Part shown: positions 40,392 to 50,450 of the stretch, in pieces
Numbering within the stretch: position 1 is the stretch's first letter
Layout: every line of letters begins with the position of its first letter
Translations under genes and position numbers: made by a program
Notes under the pieces: model-generated
The model's input: only the letters and a program-made list of their open reading frames with translations
Database searches by the model: none
Told to the model about the DNA's origin: nothing
NCBI GenBank assembly: GCA_009829735.1
Contig: CM020620.1
Coordinates: 1,550,001-1,614,000 of the forward strand
Origin: Pyropia yezoensis
Lineage: Eukaryota; Rhodophyta; Bangiophyceae; Bangiales; Bangiaceae
Direction: 5' to 3'
DNA length: 64,000 nucleotides

Positions 40392-43300
40392 GGTGACACC
40401 CGTCGCTGGCGTTGGTGGTGGCGGCCGCACCGCCAGCCGCACCCTCCGCCGTAGCCGCAGCCCCCTCCACCCATCTGTCGACGATGGGGCGGTGGGGGGG
40501 GGGGCAACAGGCGGATCGGCGGCGGCGGTGGGCGTGGCGGCGGCCCCAGGCGCCGCCGGTGCGGCGAGAGGGGCGCAAGGCGTGGCAGCGTCGGCGCCGG
40601 CAGGAGGCGCGGCCGCAGCCGCAGCCACAGCCGCTACGGGCGGCGACGCTGCCGACAAGGCGGCGTCGCCGTCCGCGGCAGTCGTGGCTGCGGGGGCGGC
40701 AGCGGGAAGCGTGGGGGCCGCCGTCGGCCACGGCGCCGTCGCTACGGTTGGCGGGGCGGGCGCCGACATCTCGCTGTCGGCGCCCACAGGGCGGCCGACA
40801 GCGGCAAGCGGCATCGCAGGCGCGGAAGGGGATCGCGATCCCCCCCGCAGAGCCGGCCGCAACGGCCGCGCGCGCCCGCGGCGATGCGCAGGCGGCGGCA
40901 GCACCGCCACCGACCCGGCCTCCGTGCGCCGGCGCTTTCGCGCCGGCCGCGTCGGGTCGGTGGCGGTGGGCGTCACCAGCGCCGTTCGCGTGGTGTCGGG
41001 CGGCAGCGGCGTGCGCGCCGCCGCCGCGGTGGCGGCGGCCAGGCGGGGAGGGATCGGCGTCGGCCGGGGCGGAGGGGGTGCAGGAGCAGCCCGACAGGGG
41101 CCGCCAGCACCACCCTCCGCCACCACCGGCACGGCCGTGCCCAGTGGCGTGGCGGTAGGGGCCGGCACGGCAGGCTGCACCCCCTCCATGGCGTCGTCGG
41201 ACGCCACGGGGGGCGCAGGCACAGTGCCGGCCGTAGCCGCCGGCGGGGCCGTATCCCCCGGCGGCGGCGGGTCCGCGCCAGCCGCGGTCGCACCTCTGGC
41301 ACCGCCGGGGAAGTCAGCTGGCACCACCCCATCCATTGGGGCAGGTGCAGCAGCCCCCCCCGGCGGCGGACAGGCGGCAGCCGTCGCGGCCGCACCACCG
41401 CCGTCGGCGCCGCGGCCGTCCCCCTCGCCAGCACCCCCGCCAGCACAGCGGGGGTGGCAGCCGGCGACGCAGCCACCGCAACCCGTGCCTCGGCCCCGTC
41501 CGGCTGGCGGGGGGCACACGGGGTGCGGCGGGCGCCGCAGGGGTGGGCACAACGGGTGCCGCCGCCCCAGACCCACCGGTCGGGGGGGCAGCGCGGGTGG
41601 CGGCGCGACGGCGGCGACGCCGACGACGGGCGGCGGTGGCAGCCGCTGGTGCTGCCCCAGTAGCCGGGGCAGCAGCAAAGGCGGCCACCGCAGCCGCGTC
41701 GTCGGCGGCCGCCGCCGGCGTCGTCGCCGGCGCGGAGGGGGAGCAGGTGCCGCGGCCGCCGGGGGCAGCCGCTGGCACCCTCCCAGGGTGCAGGTCGGGG
41801 GGCCGCACGAGCCCCCGACGGCGTGGCGGCAGCAGGCGCAGCGACGGCCGACGAGGCCGTCGCCGCCGCCGCCAGCAGTGGCAGTCTNNNNNNNNNNNNN
41901 NNNNNNNNNNNNNNNNNNNNNNNNNNNNNNNNNNNNNNNNNNNNNNNNNNNNNNNNNNNNNNNNNNNNNNNNNNNNNNNNNNNNNNNNNNNNNNNNNNNN
42001 NNNNNNNNNNNNNNNNNNNNNNNNNNNNNNNNNNNNNNNNNNNNNNNNNNNNNNNNNNNNNNNNNNNNNNNNNNNNNNNNNNNNNNNNNNNNNNNNNNNN
42101 NNNNNNNNNNNNNNNNNNNNNNNNNNNNNNNNNNNNNNNNNNNNNNNNNNNNNNNNNNNNNNNNNNNNNNNNNNNNNNNNNNNNNNNNNNNNNNNNNNNN
42201 NNNNNNNNNNNNNNNNNNNNNNNNNNNNNNNNNNNNNNNNNNNNNNNNNNNNNNNNNNNNNNNNNNNNNNNNNNNNNNNNNNNNNNNNNNNNNNNNNNNN
42301 NNNNNNNNNNNNNNNNNNNNNNNNNNNNNNNNNNNNNNNNNNNNNNNNNNNNNNNNNNNNNNNNNNNNNNNNNNNNNNNNNNNNNNNAGCGGCGGCTCCG
42401 CGACGGGTGTCACTCATGGTGACACCCGTCGCTGGCGTTGGTGGTGGCGGCCGCACCGCCAGCCGCACCCTCCGCCGTAGCCGCAGCCCCCTCCACCCCA
42501 TCTGTCGACGATGGGGCGGTGGGGGGGGGGCAACAGGCGGATCGGCGGCGGCGGTGGCGTGGCGGCGGCCCCAGGCGCCGCCGGTGCGGCGAGAGGGGCG
42601 CAAGGCGTGGCAGCGTCGGCGCCGGCAGGAGGCGCGGCCGCAGCCGCAGCCACAGCCGCTACGGGCGGCGACGCTGCCGACAAGGCGGCGTCGCCGTCCG
42701 CGGCAGTCGTGGCTGCGGGGGCGGCAGCGGGAAGCGTGGGGGCCGCCGTCGGCCACGGCGCCGTCGCTACGGTTGGCGGGGCGGGCGCCGACATCTCGCT
42801 GTCGGCGCCCACAGGGCGGCCGACAGCGGCAAGCGGCATCGCAGGCGCGGAAGGGGATCGCGATCCCCCCCGCAGAGCCGGCCGCAACGGCCGCGCGCGC
42901 CCGCGGCGATGCGCAGGCGGCGGCAGCACCGCCACCGACCCGGCCTCCGTGCGCCGGCGCTTTCGCGCCGGCCGCGTCGGGTCGGTGGCGGTGGGCGTCA
43001 CCAGCGCCGTTCGCGTGGTGTCGGGCGGCAGCGGCGTGCGCGCCGCCGCCGCGGTGGCGGCGGCCAGGCGGGGAGGGATCGGCGTCGGCCGGGGCGGAGG
43101 GGGTGCAGGAGCAGCCCGACAGGGGCCGCCAGCACCACCCTCCGCCACCACCGGCACGGCCGTGCCCAGTGGCGTGGCGGTAGGGGCCGGCACGGCAGGC
43201 TGCACCCCCTCCATGGCGTCGTCGGACGCCACGGGGGGCGCAGGCACAGTGCCGGCCGTAGCCGCCGGCGGGGCCGTATCCCCCGGCGGCGGCGGGTCCG

Positions 43301-43911
43301 CGCCAGCCGCGGTCGCACCTCTGGCACCGCCGGGGAAGTCAGCTGGCACCACCCCATCCATTGGGGCAGGTGCAGCAGCCCCCCCGGCGGCGGACAGGCG
43401 GCAGCCGTCGCGGCCGCACCACCGCCGTCGGCGCCGCGGCCGTCCCCTCGCCAGCACCCCCGCCAGCACCAGCGGGGGTGGCAGCCGGCGACGCAGCCAC
43501 CGCAACCCGTGCCTCGGCCCCGTCCGGCTGGGCGGGGGGCACACGGGGTGCGGCGGGCGCCGCAGGGGTGGGCACAACGGGTGCCGCCGCCCCAGACCCA
43601 CCGGTCGGGGGGCAGCGCGGGTGGCGGCGCGACGGCGGCGACGCCGACGACGGGCGGCGGTGGCAGCCGCTGGTGCTGCCCAGTAGCCGGGGCAGCAGCA
43701 AAGGCGGCCACCGCAGCCGCGTCGTCGGCGGCCGCCGCCGGCGTCGTCGCCGGCGCGGAGGGGGGAGCAGGTGCCGCGGCCGCCGGTGGGGCAGCCGCTG
43801 GCACCCTCCAGGGTGCAGGTCGGGGGCCGCACGAGCCCCCGACGGCGTGGCGGCAGCAGGCGCAGCGACGGCCGACGAGGCCGTCGCCGCCGCCGCCAGC
43901 AGTGGCAGTCT
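40362..43911. other. Assembly artefact: 500-N gap flanked by two copies of the same 1.5 kb
   Basis: Ns fill 41888-42387, exactly 500. The sequence 40362-41887 is repeated as 42388-43911 in the same orientation with the same start and end. Differences are mainly single-base indels in homopolymers and a few short drop-outs, as at low-quality contig ends. The simplest reading is that the left and right contigs overlap by 1.52 kb and were scaffolded with an arbitrary gap instead of being merged. Confidence 0.88.
40374..40406 (-). promoter_or_regulatory. Perfect 14-bp hairpin with the ORF2 start codon in its loop
   Basis: The arms GCGACGGGTGTCAC (40374-40387) and GTGACACCCGTCGC (40393-40406) are exact complements. 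The 5-nt loop (40388-40392) holds the ATG of ORF2 on the minus strand. The same hairpin is in the duplicated contig end (about 42400-42432). A role in translational start or restart is possible. Confidence 0.7.
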
Positions 43912-46900
43912 GGGGGCCGCAGTGGCCCCCACCGTAGGCGCGGGTGCCCCCCCACCGCGCGCCGCAAGCGCGCCCTCGATGTGGGCGCGCAGCGACGCAC
44001 GCAGGAGGGGGGGCATGGCCGACCTCACCGCCAGCTGCTCCAGCTTGGCGGTGAGGCGGCGGCGGCAAAAGTCCGCCGCCACACCCGCCGCGTCGGCCGC
44101 GGACAGCCCCTCTCGGCGGCGCGACCCGAGGAGCTTAGCGCTCCACGGGTCGGCGCCAGGGAGGAGGCGCAGCACCGACGCGGCGGGGCCGGACCGCACC
44201 GCGGCGCGCAGGGCGTCCGCGGCGGTGGCCACCACCGTCACCGCGGCAGTAGTGCCGAAGCGGTCGACGTCCGCCACCAGGCGAACGTCGACCCCGGTGA
44301 GGTCGGCCACCGCCGCTCGCAGACGGTGCGCACGGGCGTCGCGGGACACCCCGGAGACATACACCGTCTCCAGGGGTGTCACCGCCGCCCGACGCGGCCG
44401 GCAGCGCGTCAGCTCCGCGGCAGCCGCGGCGACGCGAGCGGCGGCGTCGACGGTAGGGGGTGACACAGCACCCACCCCCTCCCGCGACACCCCCGCCGGT
44501 GCGCCAGCACGGCCACCGCGCGCGCCAGCCAGACCGCCGCACACACCGCCCACCCGCGCAGCCACACCAGCACCCACAACACCCGCACCCGCAGCCGCGC
44601 CACTCAGCGGCACAGCCCGTCCGGCCGACCCGCGCACACCTCTCACCCCACGCGCAGCACCCCCAGCAGCCCCCCCACACACAGGCACCGCACCCGCACG
44701 GCCGACGAGGGCCGGCGACACAGCGCCCGAAAACCCTTGAGCAGCTACGCAGGGACCCGCTTCCTCAGGGCGTCGAGCGCGGGTGGGAGAGGGGGGTGAC
44801 GCCAGGCGGTAGGCTGGTGGGACGGGGGCCGAAGCCCCATCGTCGTCCCGCGCAGGGGTGGCGGCCGAAGCGGCCCCCCTGCGCGACCGGGTGCGGCGCC
44901 GCACCACCTCGACCCAGCTACCCCCATCCCCCCAGCGTGGAGGGAATGAGGGCCGCCGGGCGCGGCGCCGCCTCCCATCCCGGGAGCCCGTGCTACCCCC
45001 CCCCCCCCACACCGCGCCCACCCTGGCATCGGCCACCGTGGTGGGCGGGACAGCTCACACCTTGAACACAGCCACCGAGTCCAGCTACAGCAGCGTCCTC
45101 CCCCCCCGCACGTTCAAACAGCGACACAGGTCCAGCAGCCCCCCCCCGAACGACCGCACCACGAGCACCAGGGGCAAAAACCGCCCCGCCAGAAGCCACG
45201 CCGCCAGCACCGCCAGCCGCACCGGCGCCCCGACGCACACCGCCCACAGGCGGCACCACAGGGCCACGGCCACGGCCAGCACCGCAAGAGGTGGCAGCCG
45301 CCCCCCCCCCGCCCGTCAGGTCCATGGGTGAGGGGGGAGCCCCAGCCGCAGCGACACGGCCGCCAGCCGCACCGCCACCAGCGCCCACCACACCAACAGA
45401 CCCAGCGACAGTCGCTGCCCCCCCCCGCAGACAGCCGCACCACCCGAAACCGCACCGCGAAAAAGGAGAGAGGGCGCCACAGGGCCCCCCCCACCACACA
45501 CACCAGGAGCGCCAGAGGGGGCCAGACCAGCACCACCAGCCGCACCACCAGCACCACCGACCGCACCGACACGCCCGCCAGCAGGAGCCCCCGCCGCCGC
45601 AACGGCACCGCGGCCACCAGCAGGCCCACCAGGAGGGGCAGCTCCCCCCCCGGCAGCAGAACACCGGCAGGGGAGGGGGCAGCCGCAGCAGCATCGCCGC
45701 CGCCAACCGCACCACCACCAGCCCCCACAGCAGCACCCGGGGCAGCGCCAACCGCCCCCCCACCGGCGCGGACACCGACGGAAGAGTTGGCAGGGCAGGG
45801 GGGTCCAGCAGCATCCCCCCCCCCACCAGGGCAGACCCGTCATGGGCAGGGGCGGGGGCAGAGCCCGCACCGACAGCCGCACCAACGCAGCCCCCACCCG
45901 CACCGACGCCCAAACCAGCAGCACCGCCCCCCGCACCACCCGCACCGCCGCCCAAACAAGCAGCACCGCCCCCCGCACCACCCGCACCACGGCCGCCAAC
46001 ATCTGCGCCAGGGGGGGCAGTCAGCACCCCCCCCCACCAGCGACACCCGACAGCGAGGGAGAGCCAGCCGCACCGCCGCCACCACGGCCGACCGCCGCAC
46101 CAGCACCACCAGGAGCAGCAACACCACCCCCTCCGGCAGCCCCCCCCGCCGCACCACCCGCACAAAGGACGCCAGCAGCACCGCGGGGGGAGCAGTCGGC
46201 CCCCCCCCAGACGCCAGAACAGGCGCACCGGAGACAGCAGCCGCACCGCCGCCGCCCCGACCAGCAACACGAACAGCACCCCCAGAGGGACCAGCAGCAA
46301 CACCCCCCCCCAGGGAAGAACCACCCACAGCAGCCCCCCCCGGCCCACAAGCAGCAGCACCCACGCGAGCACCGCCAGGGGACGCGCAGGACCCGCCAGA
46401 GACCGCCCCGCCCACCGCCGCACGCGCACCGACCGCCGAGGAAGGGCCGACGCCAACCGCCGGAGCACCGCGGCCGAGGGAAGACAGGCCACCAGCACCG
46501 CCACCGCCCGCCGCCAGCCCCCCGCCAACCGCACCCACAGACCCCGCAGGGGCACCGCCAGACGCCACCACAGGCGCAGGGACCGCCAGAGAGGGGGAAG
46601 AGGGGGGGGCAGGGGGAACAGAAGAAAGGGGAGCAGAGACAGACAGACACAAAGGCACAACCGCAGACCCAGAGCCCGAACCAGAGCCGCCCACCGCGGC
46701 CGCGACCCCACAAAACGAAGAGGAAGGTGCGGCGAAGCCAACGCACCCACCGCTGTCACTTGAGCACCCCGGGTTCGCCCCCGGGGTGCCGCCAAACACC
46801 TGCGCTTCACCCCCCCCCAGGGTGCAAGCGCCGCCGCACAACGAACGCAACATAGAACCGTTACGCACAGGCGAATCTGGGCCAATGTGAGGGATTTCGG

Positions 46901-47078
46901 TCAATCCCGTCATCTGATTGGCCCAGACCCTCGTCAACACCCCCCGTAAAATATCGGAACGGCCCCGAATATCACTATTCGGAACCGTTCCGAGAATCCC
47001 CACGACCACGGCGTCGACATCCCGCACCAACCGGTCAACTATGTCCCGATCCGGCTCCATCCCGCCCCCGCAGACCAA
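43339..47078 (-). other. LINE 5' coding region (ORF1-like), frame uncertain
   Basis: The minus strand starts with MVCGGGMEPDRDIVDRLVRD at 47078, about 70 bp inside the element. A long Gly/Ala/Ser/Pro-rich region follows in which frames cannot be chosen reliably. Around 44410-43960 one frame (within 45036-43339) is clearly structured: TPLETVYVSGVSRDARAHRL, VRLVADVDRFGTTAAVTVVA and RRREGLSAADAAGVAADFC. Its beta-alpha-beta-beta-alpha-beta pattern fits an RRM-like domain, which is common in LINE ORF1 proteins that bind element RNA. Several frame changes at G- and C-runs may be sequencing errors. Whether ORF1 is separate from or fused to ORF2 is unclear. Confidence 0.5.
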
Positions 47079-47151
47079 ACCAAGACCGTCAGGGGGTGCC
47101 TCCCGGCCCCCCGCACACGTCCACAGTCAAAAAAACGCAAAAACAAGTCCC

Positions 47152-47223
47152 TACGCCGGCGGGGAATCGAACCCCGGTCCATCGCATGGGAAGCGATGAT
47201 GATTACCACTACACTACCGGCGT
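47152..47223 (-). tRNA. trnG(CCC): tRNA-Gly (anticodon CCC)
   Basis: On the minus strand the 72-nt sequence folds as a tRNA. The acceptor stem ACGCCGG pairs with CCGGCGT, with discriminator A. The anticodon stem ATCGC pairs with GCGAT around the loop TTCCCAT, giving anticodon CCC. The T arm contains GGTTCGATTCC, and the D-arm region AGTGTAGTGGTAA matches the A-box of tRNA-Gly. There is no intron and no encoded CCA. T5 and T7 runs (47139-47143 and 47129-47135) downstream can end Pol III transcription and belong to the LINE inserted right after the gene. Confidence 0.93.
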
Positions 47224-50217
47224 GTAACTGACAGCGCGGTAAACATGGTCTTACTAGAAGCCAGCATATTTGGCCCACGCAGTCTTTCACCAAGATGAGT
47301 TGGTAACTCACCCCGAAGGCAAGCAGACGACAGTGAGTCCGATTCTTTCTTCAAAACAGACAGAGAAGGCCTGGAACATACCGGAAACTTGGGGCGAAAG
47401 TGGGCATCAATTGATGCCCAATGATGCCCACGGTAGAATAGACACTAAAAGGGTATATCTCATGCTAATAGGCGCGTGATATTGTTGCTATGCCCCAAGG
47501 ACAGGTTCTCGGATGGGCCTGAGACTTGGTACACGGCGTCCGGATGACCCTCCCGTGGTGGCAGTATAAAAAACCCGAGCGAAAATGATGTCGAGCTTGC
47601 TGTACAGGGTCGAATGGCTGGCCGGTGAAGCGCACATGCTGGAGCCCTCGCAAGCGCACAGCACCCAGTTTCGAAATCAGCGGGGTAAATTAATAAATGA
47701 TCGAGGAAAAACGACCGTACATACAGTGGTTGATTTAGGACATGTTTTCCTCTTCACGCGATAAAATCCACTCCTCCCGCCTGTGACCGCCAGATGGTTG
47801 GTCAGTCAACACTCCTTCCACTGCCCGACGAAAATTTTGGCATCCAGCATTCCTGTGGACCATTAACGCAGAAATGCAAGTGGTCGCGTGCGCTCCGAAC
47901 CGCCCCCTCTTGGATCCCTCTTCACGTCAGTCACCCTGCCTTCACTCCGTCCTCCTTCACCCCCCGTCCTGTCGAACGATGCCACCTTCTCTTGCCCCCT
48001 TCACCCCTCCCCCCCCCCTCCCCCGTCTCGTCCCTTCGCCACCCTTCCTCTCCCCATCTCTCCTAGTTTTGCCTGCCATGGGCTCCTTTCGCCTCTCCCC
48101 TTCGTGCACGGCGCCCTTTGGCCAGCTCGCGAGCGCACGGCTGGGCCGTCGGCGTCCATGCGTTTGCCCGCCGCATTGCACGAGGCGTACCGCGGCCTTA
48201 GCGAGGCAACCCCTGGAGGTAAGCCGAAATGGGGGGTGGGGGGGGGGAGTGGGTAGGACCGTTCGGCCGCCCTCTTCGCCGCCGTCGCCGCCGCCGGCTC
48301 TGCCACCACTGCCGCCACCCTACCGCCTTGTGTCTCCGTGGGGAGAGGATTTGCGTGTAGGGGCGCCCGCGGACGCCGGCCGCAGCCTTGTCGCTGACGC
48401 CTCCTCCATGCCTCACGCCTCTCTTGCCCCCCCGTGTCTTACGCCTCTTGCGCGCTGCTCGCCCGCCGTCCCTGTCCTTCACTCCTCCTCCCCCACCACC
48501 CCTCATGCCCCCACTTCGCAGGCCACATCTTCATCTACCTCGGCTACCTCGGCGCGTACCCGCCATCATGCGTGCCGCCCCCTCCTTTTGTATCACCGGT
48601 GCCTTCCGCGCGCTGCCGTCGCCGCCTTTTTTGTGGGAGCGGGCCGCCAGCGGCAACCGCTGCATCAGCGGCTGCAGCGGCGACGTTCGATGAGGTGGCC
48701 GCGGCTGGGGGGAGCTGACTGGTCTGTGTAGCCGAGGGGATTAGGGATGAGCGGCTGGGGGGTGGTGGTAGTGTCGAGCGGGGCGGTGGGGGGTGATGGG
48801 AGGGCCCGCAGCGCCGCGCTGATGGCATGCGGACGAGGCTGCCGAGCGGAGAGTTGCACGCTATGGGGGGGATCGTGCCTGTTTGCTCATGCTATGGACA
48901 AGCTCTGACTCTCTATGGCTTTGGCTCTTCCAAGTTGTCTGTTGCTCTCCTTTCTGCCGTGCTTTTGTCCTTTCTTTTGTTGTGATGTGTCAGTTTTGGC
49001 AGCGATTCCCGCTCATATGGATTTGGTGCACCATGCCCACCTCATCGTGCACGCTCGCGCAATATGGTAAGGATGCCTCGAGGCCTGCGGGTGTGGCGTA
49101 GTGCTGGGGTTGTGACGGTGGGTATGTGGGCGCGGGGGGGTAGCGACGATGTCTTCGTTCTGAAACGATGAGGTGACACTGACCTACTTTGTTGTCGGTC
49201 ACTTTCTCGTCGCGCGCGTGTATTCGTTCCGTTTCCCGTGTTGGTCTGGCTTCTCTTGTCACTTCGTAGTGGTCGTGTAGTCCTTTGTCCAGTAGCACCA
49301 GGCATACTGGGCGGTCAGGGAGGGCGGGGGGATGTGCAAAAACAAATAAAAACTCGCAGGAAAAGCCACAAACGGACGCTTGTGACCAACGACCAGAGGA
49401 ACACTTGCGTGCAGGCGCCCGTACTGTGTTTGCCCCACGATGTCGCTCATACACATTTCCGACTGTCCAGTCACGACATCTGCGCAGCTTTGCAGAAAAC
49501 ATCGCGAACGTCAATCCCGAAACAGTATGCCCTCGACGGAAAAATATAAATTCGCGTAACATATATTCGGCGGACCCGTCGGATAAACTATTGAGGTGCT
49601 CTGTGTACGCACAAATTTTGAATTGAAAGATGTTTTATGCGGATCAACGATCTGTCAGCACTGAGGGCAGGGTTGTATATTTCAAGAAACCATCGATCGT
49701 TAGTAAAATTACGGGATAACGATGTAAAATATCAAACGATAACTATCGCCACGTTTCTTGACACGTGTTACAAAATTGAAGCACAGGCCGACTGGAGATG
49801 GCTGACCTTGTCCGTGGTGACGAGGATGAGCCGCCTGATGGTGACTGCGACCGCCCTCCCGAAATTCGCACCAACGTACCGCCCTTTTTCCCAGCCGGTG
49901 ACGGGCGCATCGCCTTCAGGGAGGTTGCCACGTGCACGGCGTCGGGCCTCGCCGCCCTCGCGCGGAGTGCAGCCTGGTCGCCGATGTGGCCGTCGATGCG
50001 CGGGACAACGTCGGCGGTGGAAAGGACGCCATTATCGGTGGCGGCCATGCAGCTGAGAGGCACCTCCTCGCCTTCGCTGCGAGTGCCTTCGAGTGGGGGA
50101 CAGGATGCCTGTCACAGGTGACTGTCGCCGTCACGGTGGTCGCGTTCATGGCTATCGCGTCTTTCCCGTCGAGCACGATGGCTCAGCGGAGGGGGCTCAT
50201 ACGGATCCAGGGACACG
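47224..50217. other. Unassigned sequence (3 kb)
   Basis: Pyrimidine-rich stretches (about 47930-48560) give low-complexity Ser/Pro frames. I find no known domain, RNA or transposon signature on either strand. Spliced genes with short exons could be missed. Confidence 0.4.
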
Positions 50218-50219
50218 TA

Positions 50220-50448
50220 CAGTGCGACCCCTCACTTGCCCTGGGGTAGACCAAGGAGGTGGCCCCCCTTCCAGTGTCCGACAGTTGTCCTGAGATGTTC
50301 AGATTTCAGCGATCTGGACGGTATGAGCCAATCAGCACCCGTCAATCGCCCGAATATGAGCCGCCCGGCCGGGCCACTTCACGCGTACCCCCCCCTCAGT
50401 TGTGCCGATCGGCACAACTGCGGGGCGGCCAAGTGAGGGGTCGCACTG
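50220..50448. mobile_element. Tc1/mariner-like MITE, 229 bp
   Basis: The ends are inverted repeats: CAGTGCGACCCCTCACTTG at the left and its complement at the right (about 19-20 bp). They are flanked by TA on both sides (50218-50219 and 50449-50450). CAGT ends and a TA target duplication are typical of Tc1/mariner elements. There is no coding capacity. A 24-bp perfect palindrome (50397-50420, core TGTGCCGATCGGCACA) sits next to the right end. Confidence 0.75.
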
Positions 50449-50450
50449 TA

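Larger units (their letters stand above)
35349..47151 (-). mobile_element. Non-LTR retrotransposon (R2-like, restriction-type endonuclease) inserted in a tRNA-Gly gene
   Basis: On the minus strand the element runs from 47151 (directly after the mature tRNA-Gly 3' end) to 35349 (directly before the duplicated tRNA 3' half). It carries an N-terminal open region with an RRM-like fold, C2H2 fingers, RT and an endonuclease. The 3' UTR is only 67 bp. The span of 11.8 kb includes 500 Ns and about 1.5 kb of artefactual duplication, so the true length is nearer 9.8 kb. LINEs with this endonuclease type often have sequence-specific targets such as rDNA or spliced-leader genes. A tRNA target is supported here by the exact 31-bp flanking repeat. 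Confidence 0.85.

Noticed and set aside
39307..42480. Very long open frame on the plus strand across the N gap (over 1000 codons)
   Set aside because: It runs through 500 Ns and is an Ala/Arg/Gly-rich shadow of the minus-strand LINE ORF in GC-rich DNA.
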